A stretch of 62,397 nt of DNA from Calditrichales bacterium (lineage in GTDB: Bacteria; Calditrichota; Calditrichia; Calditrichales; J004). The translations under genes were made by a program, and so were the position numbers. Below, in pieces: positions 15,645 to 25,389 of this stretch. The notes below the pieces were generated by a model. That model was not told the origin of the DNA and made no database searches. It saw only the letters and a list, made by a program, of their open reading frames with translations. The stretch spans positions 1-62,397 of the forward strand of contig WGCN01000015.1 of assembly GCA_015493745.1 (NCBI GenBank), given 5' to 3'. Within the stretch, counting starts at the first letter, position 1. Each line of letters opens with the position of its first letter.

Positions 15645-17963
15645 ATGGATATATCAGATAAACTGCCCTTTGAAGACAGTTGGTTGGCCCGCGCCTTTGT
15701 GTATTACAAGGTTATTGATAAATCTTTGGCCGAGGAGTTGGCCTACCGCTACTCCGATCAACGCTATTTTTATAATATTTTAACGGCGAATAACTTTCTC
15801 AATCCCAATGAAATCCGGCAATTTATAAAAATTGCGTTGCAGATTCCCAGCGTTAATCTGGATAAGGTCGATGCCGAGCAGGAGGTGCTGGATCTGATTC
15901 CGGAAGAGGTGTGCCAACGTTACGGCCTGTTGGGCATCCAGATGAACAAAACCCATATTGCCGTGGCCTTTTCCAATCCTTTCAACCTGGATGCCGAAAA
16001 TGAGATCGAGTATATTTCGGGCCGCTATGTAAAAAAATTTTATGCCCCGCTGAATGTTATAAGCCAAAAGCTAAGTGAATACTACTCCCCCGAAGAGATC
16101 ATCACCTCGCTGGTCAAATCGAATATCGATCACAAAAACATCCGCTTTGCCGGAGATTCCACCATGGAAAGCGACGCGCCGGTGATCAAGCTGGTTAACC
16201 AGATCGTCAGTGATTCCATCACCAAGGAAACTTCCGATATTCATATTGAGCCGAAGGAAAAAACCGTGCTGGTACGTTTCCGTATCGACGGTGTTTTACG
16301 CAACGAACTGGAGATCCCCCGCTCATTACACTCCGCTTTGGTCAGCCGCATCAAGATCATTTCCAATCTGAATATTGCCGAAAGCCGGAAGCCGCAGGAC
16401 GGAAAGGCGAAGGTTTATATAGACGATATGGATTTCGATTTACGGGTTTCCATCCTGCCCACCAACTTCGGCGAAAAAGTGGTTATCCGTATTTTGGATA
16501 AAAGAAAGGCCTCCTTGTCGTTGGATCAATTGGGAATCAAAGGCTATAACCGCACCCAACTGGAAAAATGTTTCGGTTTTAAACAGGGCATGGTTTTGGT
16601 TACCGGGCCGACAGGATCCGGAAAAAGCACGACCCTTTACGCGGCCATAAACCGCATCCGTTCCACGACAAATAATATCCTGACCATAGAAGACCCCATC
16701 GAGTATATGTTTGAAGGTATCAATCAGGTGCAGGTTAACGAAAAGGCGGGGGTTACCTTTGCCAGCGCCCTGCGCAGCTTTTTAAGGCAGGACCCCGATG
16801 TGATTCTGGTCGGGGAAATCCGCGATGAGGAAACCGCGGAAATAAGCGTCCAGGCCTCGCTAACGGGACACCTTGTGCTTAGCACCCTGCATACCAACGA
16901 TACCTTTACCACCGTCACCCGCCTCAAGGACATGGGCGTGGATAAGTTTAAAATCACCGAGGCCCTGCAGGCGGTCATAGCCCAGCGTTTGGTGCGGCGC
17001 TTGTGTCCCCATTGTAAAACCGCGGTCGATAAAAGCGACATCGATGAGAAATTGCTCAAGATGTTGGGACTATTTTCGGAAAAGCCGCAAATATATGAGC
17101 CCAGGGGATGTTCCCGTTGCGGATATGTGGGTTACAAGGGGCGTATCGGTGTATATGAGATCCTGGTACTTGATAATACCATTCGTGAACTGATCACCGG
17201 CGACGCCTCCGTTCAAAGCATGCGCAAGGCGGCCAGGGCCGGCGGATTTCGCAATCTGTTTGAGGATGCCCTTAATCTGGTGGCTACCGGGGTTACCGAT
17301 TACAATGAGATCGTCCGTGTTGTCAATCCCGTAGCCACGCGCGCTTCCCGTCCGGTAAACGAAGCCGTTGCGGAGCGGAAACCGCCGGCTGAGGATAATG
17401 GCAAATTTAAACTGAATCTTTCCGAAAAAACGGAACCGGCCCCGGTGGCTCCCGGGGTTGAGTCTCCGGAAGCGACGTCTCCGCCCCGGCCTGCTGTGGC
17501 TCCGGCGCCACACCGGGCGGCAAAGATCCTCATTACCGATGATGCGCCCCAAACACGGATGCTGGTATCTAAAATTATTGAAAAAATGACCCCCTGGGAG
17601 GTGATGGAAGCCGAGGACGGCGAAAAGGCCCTGGAGGTGATCGCCGGAGAAAAACCGGATTTAATCGTTCTGGACATCATGATGCCGAATATGGACGGAT
17701 ATGAATTGCTGCAGGAACTGAAATCCAACCCGGAATATGAGCATATTCCCGTGCTGATTTTCACCGCCCTGAAAACACCGAAGAGCGAACAAAAGGTTTA
17801 TGAACTGGGCGCCGATGGTTTCCTGGTTAAACCGATAGAGCCCAAGCGTATGGTGGAACAGATTAAGAAGGCTCTGGAACGGCGCCGTTTTACCAGCAAT
17901 ACGCCCCTGTTGAACAACGATACACGGAGTGAAGATGAAGAAGTTGAACTGCAACTCATGTGA
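15645..17963 (+). CDS. pilB: Type IV pilus assembly ATPase PilB fused to a receiver domain
   Basis: The 772-residue protein combines an MshEN-type N-domain (about 30-150), a PilB/GspE motor and a C-terminal receiver. The motor shows Walker A GPTGSGKST (~321), Asp box, Walker B DPDVILVGEIRD, His box GHLVLSTLHTN and the zinc tetracysteine CPHC...CSRC. After a Pro/Ala-rich linker (about 565-625) comes a receiver (~627-750) with TDD, VLDIMMP, FTA and VKP, i.e. the phospho-acceptor Asp, Thr and Lys are all present. PilB normally ends after the motor, so the receiver is an unusual addition that could let phosphorylation control pilus extension. It is the first gene of a compact pilus operon. Confidence 0.93.
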   Translation: MDISDKLPFEDSWLARAFVYYKVIDKSLAEELAYRYSDQRYFYNILTANNFLNPNEIRQFIKIALQIPSVNLDKVDAEQEVLDLIPEEVCQRYGLLGIQMNKTHIAVAFSNPFNLDAENEIEYISGRYVKKFYAPLNVISQKLSEYYSPEEIITSLVKSNIDHKNIRFAGDSTMESDAPVIKLVNQIVSDSITKETSDIHIEPKEKTVLVRFRIDGVLRNELEIPRSLHSALVSRIKIISNLNIAESRKPQDGKAKVYIDDMDFDLRVSILPTNFGEKVVIRILDKRKASLSLDQLGIKGYNRTQLEKCFGFKQGMVLVTGPTGSGKSTTLYAAINRIRSTTNNILTIEDPIEYMFEGINQVQVNEKAGVTFASALRSFLRQDPDVILVGEIRDEETAEISVQASLTGHLVLSTLHTNDTFTTVTRLKDMGVDKFKITEALQAVIAQRLVRRLCPHCKTAVDKSDIDEKLLKMLGLFSEKPQIYEPRGCSRCGYVGYKGRIGVYEILVLDNTIRELITGDASVQSMRKAARAGGFRNLFEDALNLVATGVTDYNEIVRVVNPVATRASRPVNEAVAERKPPAEDNGKFKLNLSEKTEPAPVAPGVESPEATSPPRPAVAPAPHRAAKILITDDAPQTRMLVSKIIEKMTPWEVMEAEDGEKALEVIAGEKPDLIVLDIMMPNMDGYELLQELKSNPEYEHIPVLIFTALKTPKSEQKVYELGADGFLVKPIEPKRMVEQIKKALERRRFTSNTPLLNNDTRSEDEEVELQLM

Positions 17964-17969
17964 GGCGGT

Positions 17970-18734
17970 ATGACCGGTTTTTTGGTTTTTCTTCTGGGAT
18001 TGGCCATAGGCTCTTTCCTGAATGTTGTGGTTTACCGTCTTCCCCGGTCGCTATCCCTCTCGCATCCCCGTTCGGCATGTCCCCATTGCCATGCGCCCAT
18101 AGCCGCATATGATAATATACCCGTCCTGAGCTATCTGCTGCTTAAAGGGAAGTGCCGCCATTGCCGGGCCGCCATACCCTGGCAATATCCGGTGGTGGAA
18201 CTGATTACCGCTGTTTTGTTTTTTATCGTCTATTATGATAAGGGCCTTACCGTCCGGTTGCCGCTGTATCTTTTGTTTCTGGCTTTTATGATCAGCATTG
18301 CCCTGATAGATATAAAGACGGGGCTTATTCTGGATCGGCAGTTGATGCTTATGCTGGGGCTGGGGGTCGTTTTAAATCTGTTGTTTCCCTTTATAGGGTG
18401 GAAAGAGGCGCTAACGGGTATGCTGGCCGGCGCCGGTTCGATGTACCTGATCGCTTTTTTAGGCCGGATGATGTTAAAAAAGGAAAGCCTGGGTTTCGGG
18501 GACGTAAAGTTTGCCGCCGTGGCCGGATTTTATCTGGGAGTGCTGCCCACCCTGGCTGCCGCCTATATTGGTTTTGTGCTGGCCTTTGTCGCTATTCTGG
18601 TAAGCAAGGCCCTGCACAAGTCCCTGCCCCGTCATATCCCCCTGGGACCATTTCTTGCCGGAGGCTTTTTCCTCTTTCTGCTTTGGGGCCATGAGATTGG
18701 CGCCCTTTATTTAAGTTTAGTACAACCGAGGTAA
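17970..18734 (+). CDS. pilD: Prepilin peptidase / N-methyltransferase
   Basis: PilD cleaves the leader of prepilins after Gly and methylates the new N-terminal Phe. The 254-residue polytopic membrane protein has the GSFLNVVVYRLP start, the cytoplasmic zinc motif CPHC...CRHC (about 33-61) seen in bifunctional enzymes, and the two catalytic aspartates in LIDIKTG and GFGDVKF. It follows pilB by 6 nt. Its substrates are the three prepilins encoded at 19996-21245. Confidence 0.95.
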   Translation: MTGFLVFLLGLAIGSFLNVVVYRLPRSLSLSHPRSACPHCHAPIAAYDNIPVLSYLLLKGKCRHCRAAIPWQYPVVELITAVLFFIVYYDKGLTVRLPLYLLFLAFMISIALIDIKTGLILDRQLMLMLGLGVVLNLLFPFIGWKEALTGMLAGAGSMYLIAFLGRMMLKKESLGFGDVKFAAVAGFYLGVLPTLAAAYIGFVLAFVAILVSKALHKSLPRHIPLGPFLAGGFFLFLLWGHEIGALYLSLVQPR

Positions 18735-18737
18735 TTT

Positions 18738-19937
18738 ATGCCCAATTTTAAATACAAGGCGATCAACAGCGAGGGGAAAACCGTGGAAAGCGTCATGTTG
18801 GCCGCGGATCAGAAGGTGGTTTTAAAGCAACTGCAAAAGCTGAAGATGACGCCGGTTTCCGTAACCGTCTACAATGAAAAAAAGAAAACACGCAAAAGCC
18901 GGGCGCGTGTGGATACCAGGTATGTCTTAATGTTTACCAAACAGCTTTTCACCCTGTTGAAAGCCGGTATTCCCATAGTCACCTGTTTAAACGTCATTAA
19001 GGAACAGGCCGAGGAACCGGGCTTCAAGGATATGATCGGCGCCATCGCCGCCGATATCGAGGCCGGCAGTAAACTTTCCGACGCCCTGGCGCAGTTCCCC
19101 CGGACTTTTCCGGCGCTTTATGTTAACTCCGTCAGAGTGGGAGAGATCAGCGGTACCATGGAAGACACGCTTGAGCAACTCGGCGCCTTTATGGAAGAGG
19201 ATGATAAGATAAAAAAGGCGGTCAAAAAAGCCCTGCGCTATCCTTCTTTCGTGATGGCCGGACTGGCCGGGGCCTTTGTTGTTTTTACCACCCTGGTTAT
19301 TCCCAATTTTATTCCTTTGTTTGAGATGAGCGGTCAGGAGCTGCCGCTGCCGACCCGTATCCTGATGGGGTTTTATTATCTTTTTACCGACTATGGCTTA
19401 ATCTTTGCCATCAGTCTGGGGCTGTTGGGAGCGGCTCTTATGTCCTATTTTAAAACACCCGCCGGCCGTTATAACCTGGACAGGTGGCGCCTTAAGATTC
19501 CCATCATGGGGAAACTGGTGCGCAAACTCAATATCTCGCGATTTTCAAAACTACTTTATACCATGAACAGCACAGGAATTTCCATTTTGCGCTCTTTTGA
19601 GATCATCCAGGATACTCTGGAAAACCAGGTATATAAAAAAGAGGTGGAAGCCATACGCGAGCGGGTGAGTGTCGGCGAGTCTATTGCCCATGCCATTAAA
19701 CAAAGCCTCTATTTTGATAATCTGTTGATCATCATGATAAACATCGGAGAGCGCTCCGGCTCTTTGGATGAGATGCTGGGCAACGTTTCCGAGCACTATT
19801 ACCGGGAAGTCGGAGAAACGGTTGAGAACTTAACTTCGATGATAGAACCCATTGTAACCGTTGTTCTGGGCTTTATGATGCTTTTTTTCGCTTTGGCCAT
19901 TTTCTTACCAATGTGGGGCATGATAAACGCTTTTTAG
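18738..19937 (+). CDS. pilC: Type IV pilus inner-membrane platform protein
   Basis: PilC/GspF is the polytopic inner-membrane platform moved by PilB and PilT. The 399-residue protein has the N-terminal FKYKAINSEGK motif and two T2SSF repeats (about 65-190 and 270-390), each with the conserved LKAGIPIVTCL / NSTGISILRSF element and the EISGTMEDTLE / ERSGSLDEML element, and three membrane helices. It starts 4 nt after pilD. Full length for the family. Confidence 0.95.
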   Translation: MPNFKYKAINSEGKTVESVMLAADQKVVLKQLQKLKMTPVSVTVYNEKKKTRKSRARVDTRYVLMFTKQLFTLLKAGIPIVTCLNVIKEQAEEPGFKDMIGAIAADIEAGSKLSDALAQFPRTFPALYVNSVRVGEISGTMEDTLEQLGAFMEEDDKIKKAVKKALRYPSFVMAGLAGAFVVFTTLVIPNFIPLFEMSGQELPLPTRILMGFYYLFTDYGLIFAISLGLLGAALMSYFKTPAGRYNLDRWRLKIPIMGKLVRKLNISRFSKLLYTMNSTGISILRSFEIIQDTLENQVYKKEVEAIRERVSVGESIAHAIKQSLYFDNLLIIMINIGERSGSLDEMLGNVSEHYYREVGETVENLTSMIEPIVTVVLGFMMLFFALAIFLPMWGMINAF

Positions 19938-19995
19938 TTTTTTTTCCGAAAAGAGGATAAAGCATAGCTAACCATAAATAGAAAGGAGACTTACT

Positions 19996-20343
19996 ATGCG
20001 AGTTCAAAATAATCAAAGTGGTTTCACACTGATGGAACTGATTGTGGTGGTTGTTATTATCGGTATTCTGGCTGCCATCGCGGTGCCAAAATACTTTGAT
20101 CTGACCACAAATGCCACCGCTTCGGCCAACAAGGCCAATGCCAAAGCCATCGAAGCGGCCATTCTGATGGAGTATTCCAATAAGTTGATGTCCAACTCTT
20201 CCACCACGCTGAAATCGATTGTTGACGCCTACAACGATGATTCAGACGCGTTTTTCATTGGCGGTAAAACCCCGAAGACGCCCTCCGGCGGTGACTATAC
20301 GGTTAAGGTGGATGATGACGGTTTTCTTTCTGTAACCTACTAA
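19996..20343 (+). CDS. Major type IV pilin-like prepilin
   Basis: A 115-residue prepilin with a short basic leader ending SG, cleaved before FTLMELIVVVV: mature Phe1 and Glu5 are conserved. The hydrophobic helix (~9-32) is followed by a small globular domain (~80 residues), close to GspG-like or minor pilins in size. A strong RBS (AGAAAGGAGA) precedes ATG 19996, and a 58-nt gap separates it from pilC, so it may be translated more heavily than its neighbours. It has no Cys pair. PilD is encoded upstream. Confidence 0.88.
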   Translation: MRVQNNQSGFTLMELIVVVVIIGILAAIAVPKYFDLTTNATASANKANAKAIEAAILMEYSNKLMSNSSTTLKSIVDAYNDDSDAFFIGGKTPKTPSGGDYTVKVDDDGFLSVTY

Positions 20344-20367
20344 TATATCAGTTTACAGGTTAAAACC

Positions 20368-20769
20368 ATGTATAAATTAAGGGAAGAGCGGGGATTTACC
20401 CTGCTGGAAGTGATAGTTGTGGTGGTCATCGTGGGGGTGGCCCTGCCTTCTCTGTTTATACTGATTGGAAACGTTTCTTACGGCTCGTTCCGTAACAAAC
20501 TTATGAATACAGCAGTGAACCATGCCTCCTCCCGGTTGGAACGGATACAGGCCTTTAAGGATGAGAACTGGGACTGGTACAAAACGATAGAAAACTATGA
20601 AGCAGAAGAAGACTTAGCGGATGGGTTTACGCGTGTAACGGAAATTAAACACATTGATGATTGGGAATCCACGGGATATGAGGCCTATGCCGTAACCGTG
20701 AGCGTGGGACACGATAAGCTTAAGGATTCCTATAGTGTAACCATTTATTTAACTTTGTACAGCCGATGA
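20368..20769 (+). CDS. Pseudopilin / minor pilin
   Basis: A 133-residue prepilin-like protein with leader ...RG cut before FTLLEVIVVVVIVG; Glu5 is present. The rest is a small alpha/beta domain rich in acidic residues (EAEEDLADG) without Cys. It probably helps prime the pilus tip, like GspI/PilV-type minor pilins. Its stop overlaps the next ATG as ATGA. Confidence 0.82.
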   Translation: MYKLREERGFTLLEVIVVVVIVGVALPSLFILIGNVSYGSFRNKLMNTAVNHASSRLERIQAFKDENWDWYKTIENYEAEEDLADGFTRVTEIKHIDDWESTGYEAYAVTVSVGHDKLKDSYSVTIYLTLYSR

Positions 20770-21245
20770 AAAAAAGAGTGTTGTCACAAGCCGGGTTTAC
20801 TCTGATGGAGATGAGTGTCGCTTTGACCGTATTGGGTGTGGTCGGCGTTATCGCCTTTAATATTATCCATAATCAGGTTAACACCTTCGGTACCGTCTTC
20901 AGCAACACCGCCGCCGTGTCGGATATACGGAAAACCGTCCGGTTGATGAGGCGTGATTTCCAGAATCTGGACAATTCAGCCATCAACACCATGAAAAATT
21001 CCAGGCTGGTTTTTAAGGACAATGATGGAGAAGAGGTTACCTATTTGTTCAATAATGGTAAACTGACCCGGAACGAAAAAGTTGTCCTGGAAAATGTTGC
21101 CCGGGCTCCTTTCTCCTATCTTAACAGTGCTCAGAAGGAAACGGGCGCCAGCGATTCGCTGCGTTTTATCGGCGTTAATCTGTCGGTAGTGGCCATAAAT
21201 GCCGATACCGTATCGGTAACGGAGACGATATATGTCCGGAACTAA
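20766..21245 (+). CDS. Pseudopilin / minor pilin (GspJ/PilW-like)
   Basis: A 159-residue prepilin-like protein, leader ...AG before FTLMEMSVALTVLG, with mature Glu5. The segment SDIRKTVRLMRRDFQNL after the helix is typical of GspJ/PilW-type minor pilins. The 5' end overlaps the previous gene by 4 nt and the 3' end overlaps the following gene by 14 nt. Confidence 0.82.
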   Translation: MKKRVLSQAGFTLMEMSVALTVLGVVGVIAFNIIHNQVNTFGTVFSNTAAVSDIRKTVRLMRRDFQNLDNSAINTMKNSRLVFKDNDGEEVTYLFNNGKLTRNEKVVLENVARAPFSYLNSAQKETGASDSLRFIGVNLSVVAINADTVSVTETIYVRN

Positions 21246-22926
21246 TCTGCGATCTCAAAAGGGCAATATGACAACTACGGTGGTGGGGGTTATAATGATG
21301 CTGGCCACTTTGGGGGTTATTCTGGCCACCCTTTCATCATCCGACAGTACCCTCCAGTTGTTCCAGCAGGAGGAGCAAAGGGCCTTTTATGCGGCGCAAT
21401 CCGGCCTGGAGTATGGCCTGAAACGTTATCTGGCTTCCGATGACGTCAATGAATTTACCCTCAATGATTTAAACATCGGCGGCGGGGTAACGGCCGATAT
21501 CCGTTTGACGGAAAAAAACGGCCGGGTGATCATTACCGCCACCGGAAAAACTCAAAAAGCGGTAAAGAAAGTACAAACCGTTATTTCGGGAGCGGATTCC
21601 AACTATATCCCCGACTATGCTGTTTTTTCCGATAGCCCGGTGAGCAACGTGGTTACCGTGGATTCCATCAAGGGTAAGCAGAACCCGGCCCTGTTATATC
21701 AGAATGCACCCACCCTGCCAAAATTCGATCTCGGAGAATTGAAGAAATTATCCAAAGTCACCCGCAAGGATGGTAAAAGCTATTATTATGACGGTGATCT
21801 GACCGTTGACGAGAGTTTTAATCCTCCGCCCAATACCATTGTTTATGCCGAAGGAAAAATCACCTTTAAGAAAGGTAAATGGGACGGTGCGGTTTACTTT
21901 GTTGCCAACGGCGATGCCGCTTTCGCCGATTCCTGGAAAAACAGTGATGACGATGTAAAAATGGTGCTTTATCTGCCAAACAGTCAAAAAAAGGTAAAAC
22001 TTTTGCCGGTAAATTCGGATGATGATCCCGTTGATTTCAAGGTGGACAAGGGAGAGGTGATCCCACAGGAACCTTATGCGGCCAGTATTACGGTGATTGG
22101 CGGCGATCTGCCTTTTGGATACTGGATATTCTGGCCTTTCTGGTTGGAAGTATATGACGCACCGATAACGGTAAAAATAAAAGTGGGTGATGGGAACCCC
22201 ATGTATCCTTTCGGGCCCAGTCCCGGTCCTCACGCCCGGAGTCTCAGGGCCAAGGTAAACGCCGGGAATGTGAATGATCATCATAATCCCAGAACCTATG
22301 TTCTGCCCAATGACTATGCGGCGGGAACTCCCATTTCGGTTACCGCTACCTCCTGGGCCTGGTCACGTCCCTGGGGAAGGGCCTATCATAGAAATCTGGA
22401 AGCCAATTCGGTAAGAGATCAGGATATTGTACTGGCTCTGAGGGACGGAGATCCCGTACCGGATATTCCCGCTTTCGGAAGTCAGCGTTCCGCGGCGGAG
22501 TTTATCGCCGATTATATAAACTTTAAAACCCAACGTGTCAGCCTTGAAGATAACCAGGTCATTTATCTGTTTGAATTGGCCAGCCGTGATCTTAGCAGCC
22601 CGTCCGCTGATTTTCAGGATCTGGTTATGATGGTAACCCTGGCCAGGGAAAGGGACGATCTGGCCGGTCCCGGTGATGATGACGGTGACGACGACGATGA
22701 TGACGACGATGATGATAAAAATATTACCAACTACCTGACACTTACCGGAGGAATCATATCCGAGGGGGCGGTTTTGGGTATGCAAACGGCAAAAAAGGAT
22801 GATAAGAATATAACCAATAAATTACGGGTAATAAGAGATGAGGATATGATAAAGTCATTTTTATCTCATTCCGTCAATGGGAATGCCCGTATCATTTTGT
22901 CATCAAAATGGAAAAGCCTTAATTAA
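21232..22926 (+). CDS. PilX-like pilus assembly protein with a poly-Asp tract
   Basis: The 564-residue protein begins with a PilX_N-type segment (KGNMTTTVVGVIMMLATLG, then FYAAQSGLEYGL), a minor-pilin-like single membrane helix. Residues ~125-460 are a long extracytoplasmic region of unknown fold. Near residue 483 is an uninterrupted acidic run encoded by GAT/GAC repeats (22675-22717), reminiscent of calcium-binding Asp tracts; similar codon repeats can change length by slippage. The position after the two minor pilins fits a large tip-associated subunit or adhesin. No catalytic motif seen. Confidence 0.75.
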   Translation: MSGTNLRSQKGNMTTTVVGVIMMLATLGVILATLSSSDSTLQLFQQEEQRAFYAAQSGLEYGLKRYLASDDVNEFTLNDLNIGGGVTADIRLTEKNGRVIITATGKTQKAVKKVQTVISGADSNYIPDYAVFSDSPVSNVVTVDSIKGKQNPALLYQNAPTLPKFDLGELKKLSKVTRKDGKSYYYDGDLTVDESFNPPPNTIVYAEGKITFKKGKWDGAVYFVANGDAAFADSWKNSDDDVKMVLYLPNSQKKVKLLPVNSDDDPVDFKVDKGEVIPQEPYAASITVIGGDLPFGYWIFWPFWLEVYDAPITVKIKVGDGNPMYPFGPSPGPHARSLRAKVNAGNVNDHHNPRTYVLPNDYAAGTPISVTATSWAWSRPWGRAYHRNLEANSVRDQDIVLALRDGDPVPDIPAFGSQRSAAEFIADYINFKTQRVSLEDNQVIYLFELASRDLSSPSADFQDLVMMVTLARERDDLAGPGDDDGDDDDDDDDDDKNITNYLTLTGGIISEGAVLGMQTAKKDDKNITNKLRVIRDEDMIKSFLSHSVNGNARIILSSKWKSLN

Positions 22927-22963
22927 CTTTTTTGCATTTGGGGCAAAGCGGAAAGTGGAGACA

Positions 22964-24814
22964 ATGGAAATAGCAGAAAGAGAAGAGAAGGTCAGGAAAG
23001 CGCAGCATGCTTCCGCGGATCACTCTTCGCCCGAGGTAAAAAAGCCAAATCCCTTCTATAAGGGGAATGGCAAAAAAACGGATCATAGCGTTATCCCTTC
23101 CCTGGAAAAGGTGGAGGCGGTAGAGGCTGAGTTCTCCGGGTCTCTTACATTCCTGCAGAATATTAACTCCCATAAGTTCCTGGCCATCGATATCGACAGT
23201 GATAAAATCCGCTATATCTCGGGAAAAATGTCCGGCAAAATAATCTCCGTAGATAAAAGCGATGCCCGGGTTTTCCCGGAACGGGATCATAATTCCGATA
23301 AAGCCCTGCAAGTTACCCTGGCTGATGTTAAAGCCAATGCCTTTAGAGCAGGGATGAAAATACATGTCAGCTTTTACAGTCCCGATATAACGCTTAAAAT
23401 CTTTGAGCTACCTAAAATGCGTAAGGAAAAAGAAACACGCAGCGCCTTGTTCTTTAAACTGCAAACCGATCTCCCAGGGTTTAACGATGATAATTTGTGG
23501 AGATATAAACCCCTCTCCACCTTTGAGAAGGAAGGTAATGAATTTCAACGTTTCCTCGTTCTGGTCATTCCCCGGAGTATTGTGGAAAAATACATGAACA
23601 TTCTGTTGCGGACAGGCCTAAAACCGGATACGCTGGTGCCCCGGCCGATTGCTCTGGTAAACACCTATGGACGCATGGTTTGCGATCCCGGTCATGATGT
23701 CATCATGGATATCTCCTATGAGTTGTCGCATATTATTTCACTGAACTATTCCGACATAGAGTTTAACCGTACCTTAAGCAGCGGCGCGGCCAATCTGGAA
23801 GCGGCCGTCCATGATAAAAAAAGTGTTTTAATGACGCCGGACACCTTTAAGGTGGGGCAGGACCCGGGTATAGGCAAGGAGGGCGCCCTTAAGCCGGAGG
23901 CCATACGTAAAGCGCTAAAGATAAAACTTCGCGCTCTGAACGCCCAGCAAAATCCCGTTCTGCAATTATTTAAGAATGAAATCCAAAACTCGCTTGAGTA
24001 CCTGCGCTCCCATACTCCGGGTACAAAAAATCTGCGGCTTTTTATAACCGGATATGGCATTCAAAAGGAAAACCTTATCGGTTATCTGAAAAACCAGCTC
24101 AATGTGCCTGTTTTTATCCTTACGCCGCGTCTGGGCAGTCTGGACCTCTCCAGATACGGTGAGTTCAGCGCCGCTCTGGGGGCCATCAGCGATACCAAGA
24201 ATCCGTTTAATGTTGTCCCCGATGAATATAAAATCAATGCCTTGTTTAAGCAGCTTAATATTCTGTTGTTTTTTCTGGGGTCTTTGGCCATGGCCACGGT
24301 GGTATATCTCACTCTCGATACCCGGGCCACGATGGAACAGACCGAGGCAGCCCTGGAAAATCTGCAAATGCGTTACCGCCAGCTAAACCCGGTGGAGGTG
24401 GAGTATCAGGCCATAAAACGGAATATAAAAAAGATCGATGGCGAGCGGAATAAATTGCTTGGTGCCATTGAGAGCAGCAGCCCCCTGACCGATGTGATGA
24501 AGATGCTCAGCAATGAAACACCGGAACAGATTATCCTGACGGAATTGAGGGTCTATCCCAATAGCAACCAGAGCCTTGAACGAAAAAAAAGAAACCGGAA
24601 AAACAAGAAGGGCACTCCGGCGAAGGCGGAACACCAATTTAATGTACGGTTTTCAGGCTTTGTGAACGGCGATTATCTGATGAGCGACGTTATTCTGATA
24701 AACTATCTGGATCGCCTTAAAAAGGTCGGTTTTTTTAAAAATATTGATGTAAGTGAAAAGTCCAAAAGGAATGCGAGCCGGAGAATGTCATTTGAAGTAA
24801 AGGCTTCGTTTTAG
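22964..24814 (+). CDS. PilM-PilN fusion, pilus alignment protein
   Basis: A 616-residue protein. Residues ~60-400 look like the actin-like PilM/GspL cytoplasmic domain (LAIDIDSDKIRYI start, DVIMDISYELSHI, LFITGYG). A single membrane helix follows at about 432-452, then a coiled coil (~455-500) and a PilN-like ferredoxin fold to the end, containing a basic KKRNRKNKK insertion. In most systems PilM and PilN are separate; GspL of T2SS is the comparable fusion. I chose ATG 22964, preceded by GTGGAG, over upstream in-frame starts inside the previous gene. It links the PilC/PilB machinery to PilO and PilP. Confidence 0.8.
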   Translation: MEIAEREEKVRKAQHASADHSSPEVKKPNPFYKGNGKKTDHSVIPSLEKVEAVEAEFSGSLTFLQNINSHKFLAIDIDSDKIRYISGKMSGKIISVDKSDARVFPERDHNSDKALQVTLADVKANAFRAGMKIHVSFYSPDITLKIFELPKMRKEKETRSALFFKLQTDLPGFNDDNLWRYKPLSTFEKEGNEFQRFLVLVIPRSIVEKYMNILLRTGLKPDTLVPRPIALVNTYGRMVCDPGHDVIMDISYELSHIISLNYSDIEFNRTLSSGAANLEAAVHDKKSVLMTPDTFKVGQDPGIGKEGALKPEAIRKALKIKLRALNAQQNPVLQLFKNEIQNSLEYLRSHTPGTKNLRLFITGYGIQKENLIGYLKNQLNVPVFILTPRLGSLDLSRYGEFSAALGAISDTKNPFNVVPDEYKINALFKQLNILLFFLGSLAMATVVYLTLDTRATMEQTEAALENLQMRYRQLNPVEVEYQAIKRNIKKIDGERNKLLGAIESSSPLTDVMKMLSNETPEQIILTELRVYPNSNQSLERKKRNRKNKKGTPAKAEHQFNVRFSGFVNGDYLMSDVILINYLDRLKKVGFFKNIDVSEKSKRNASRRMSFEVKASF

Positions 24815-24816
24815 AT

Positions 24817-25389
24817 ATGATGAATGCAAAGAACCTGTTTTTTATAATGCTGGTTGGTTTTACCCTGATTATTATCAGCGGTATACTGTTTTACTATAAC
24901 CCGGCCACGGAAAAACTGGCGGAGGTGGAAAAAGAGCTGAAGGTCAATACTTCCCGGTTTAACAATGCCAGCCACGCCAATCGTGACATCACCAATGTAA
25001 AGTTGAAATATGAAGAGCGGCAGGAAAGCCTGCGAAAGATTGAAAAACGTTTTATATACCGCAAGGAGTTGGGCAATATTACTGAAAAATTACAGGGGCA
25101 TGCGCAAAGATATGGTCTCCGGCTGATTGACTTCACGCCTATTTTCAGGGTTTATTTTGCAGATACGTCCTCTTCACCGGTAAAGCGGCTGCCTTTTACG
25201 CTTACCGTTTCCGGCTCCTATCTTGACATTGGCCGCTTTCTCGAAAGCTGGCCCGATATGGAGTTTTTTATAACATCCGGTCAGTTGTATCTGGGGAAGA
25301 CAGGCAAAAAGTCCAACCGCATAGAAGCGGACATAACCGGTCTGTTATATGCCTGGGGTGATACGGGAGGCGGCCATGACCCTCGATAA
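24817..25389 (+). CDS. pilO: PilO-like pilus alignment protein
   Basis: A 190-residue bitopic inner-membrane protein: one N-terminal membrane helix (about 6-27), a coiled-coil stretch (about 32-90) and a ferredoxin-like domain (LPFTLTVSGSYLDIGRFLESW). This is the PilO/GspM architecture and it follows a PilN domain, as expected for the alignment complex. It begins 2 nt after the previous stop and overlaps the next gene by 14 nt. Confidence 0.78.
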   Translation: MMNAKNLFFIMLVGFTLIIISGILFYYNPATEKLAEVEKELKVNTSRFNNASHANRDITNVKLKYEERQESLRKIEKRFIYRKELGNITEKLQGHAQRYGLRLIDFTPIFRVYFADTSSSPVKRLPFTLTVSGSYLDIGRFLESWPDMEFFITSGQLYLGKTGKKSNRIEADITGLLYAWGDTGGGHDPR

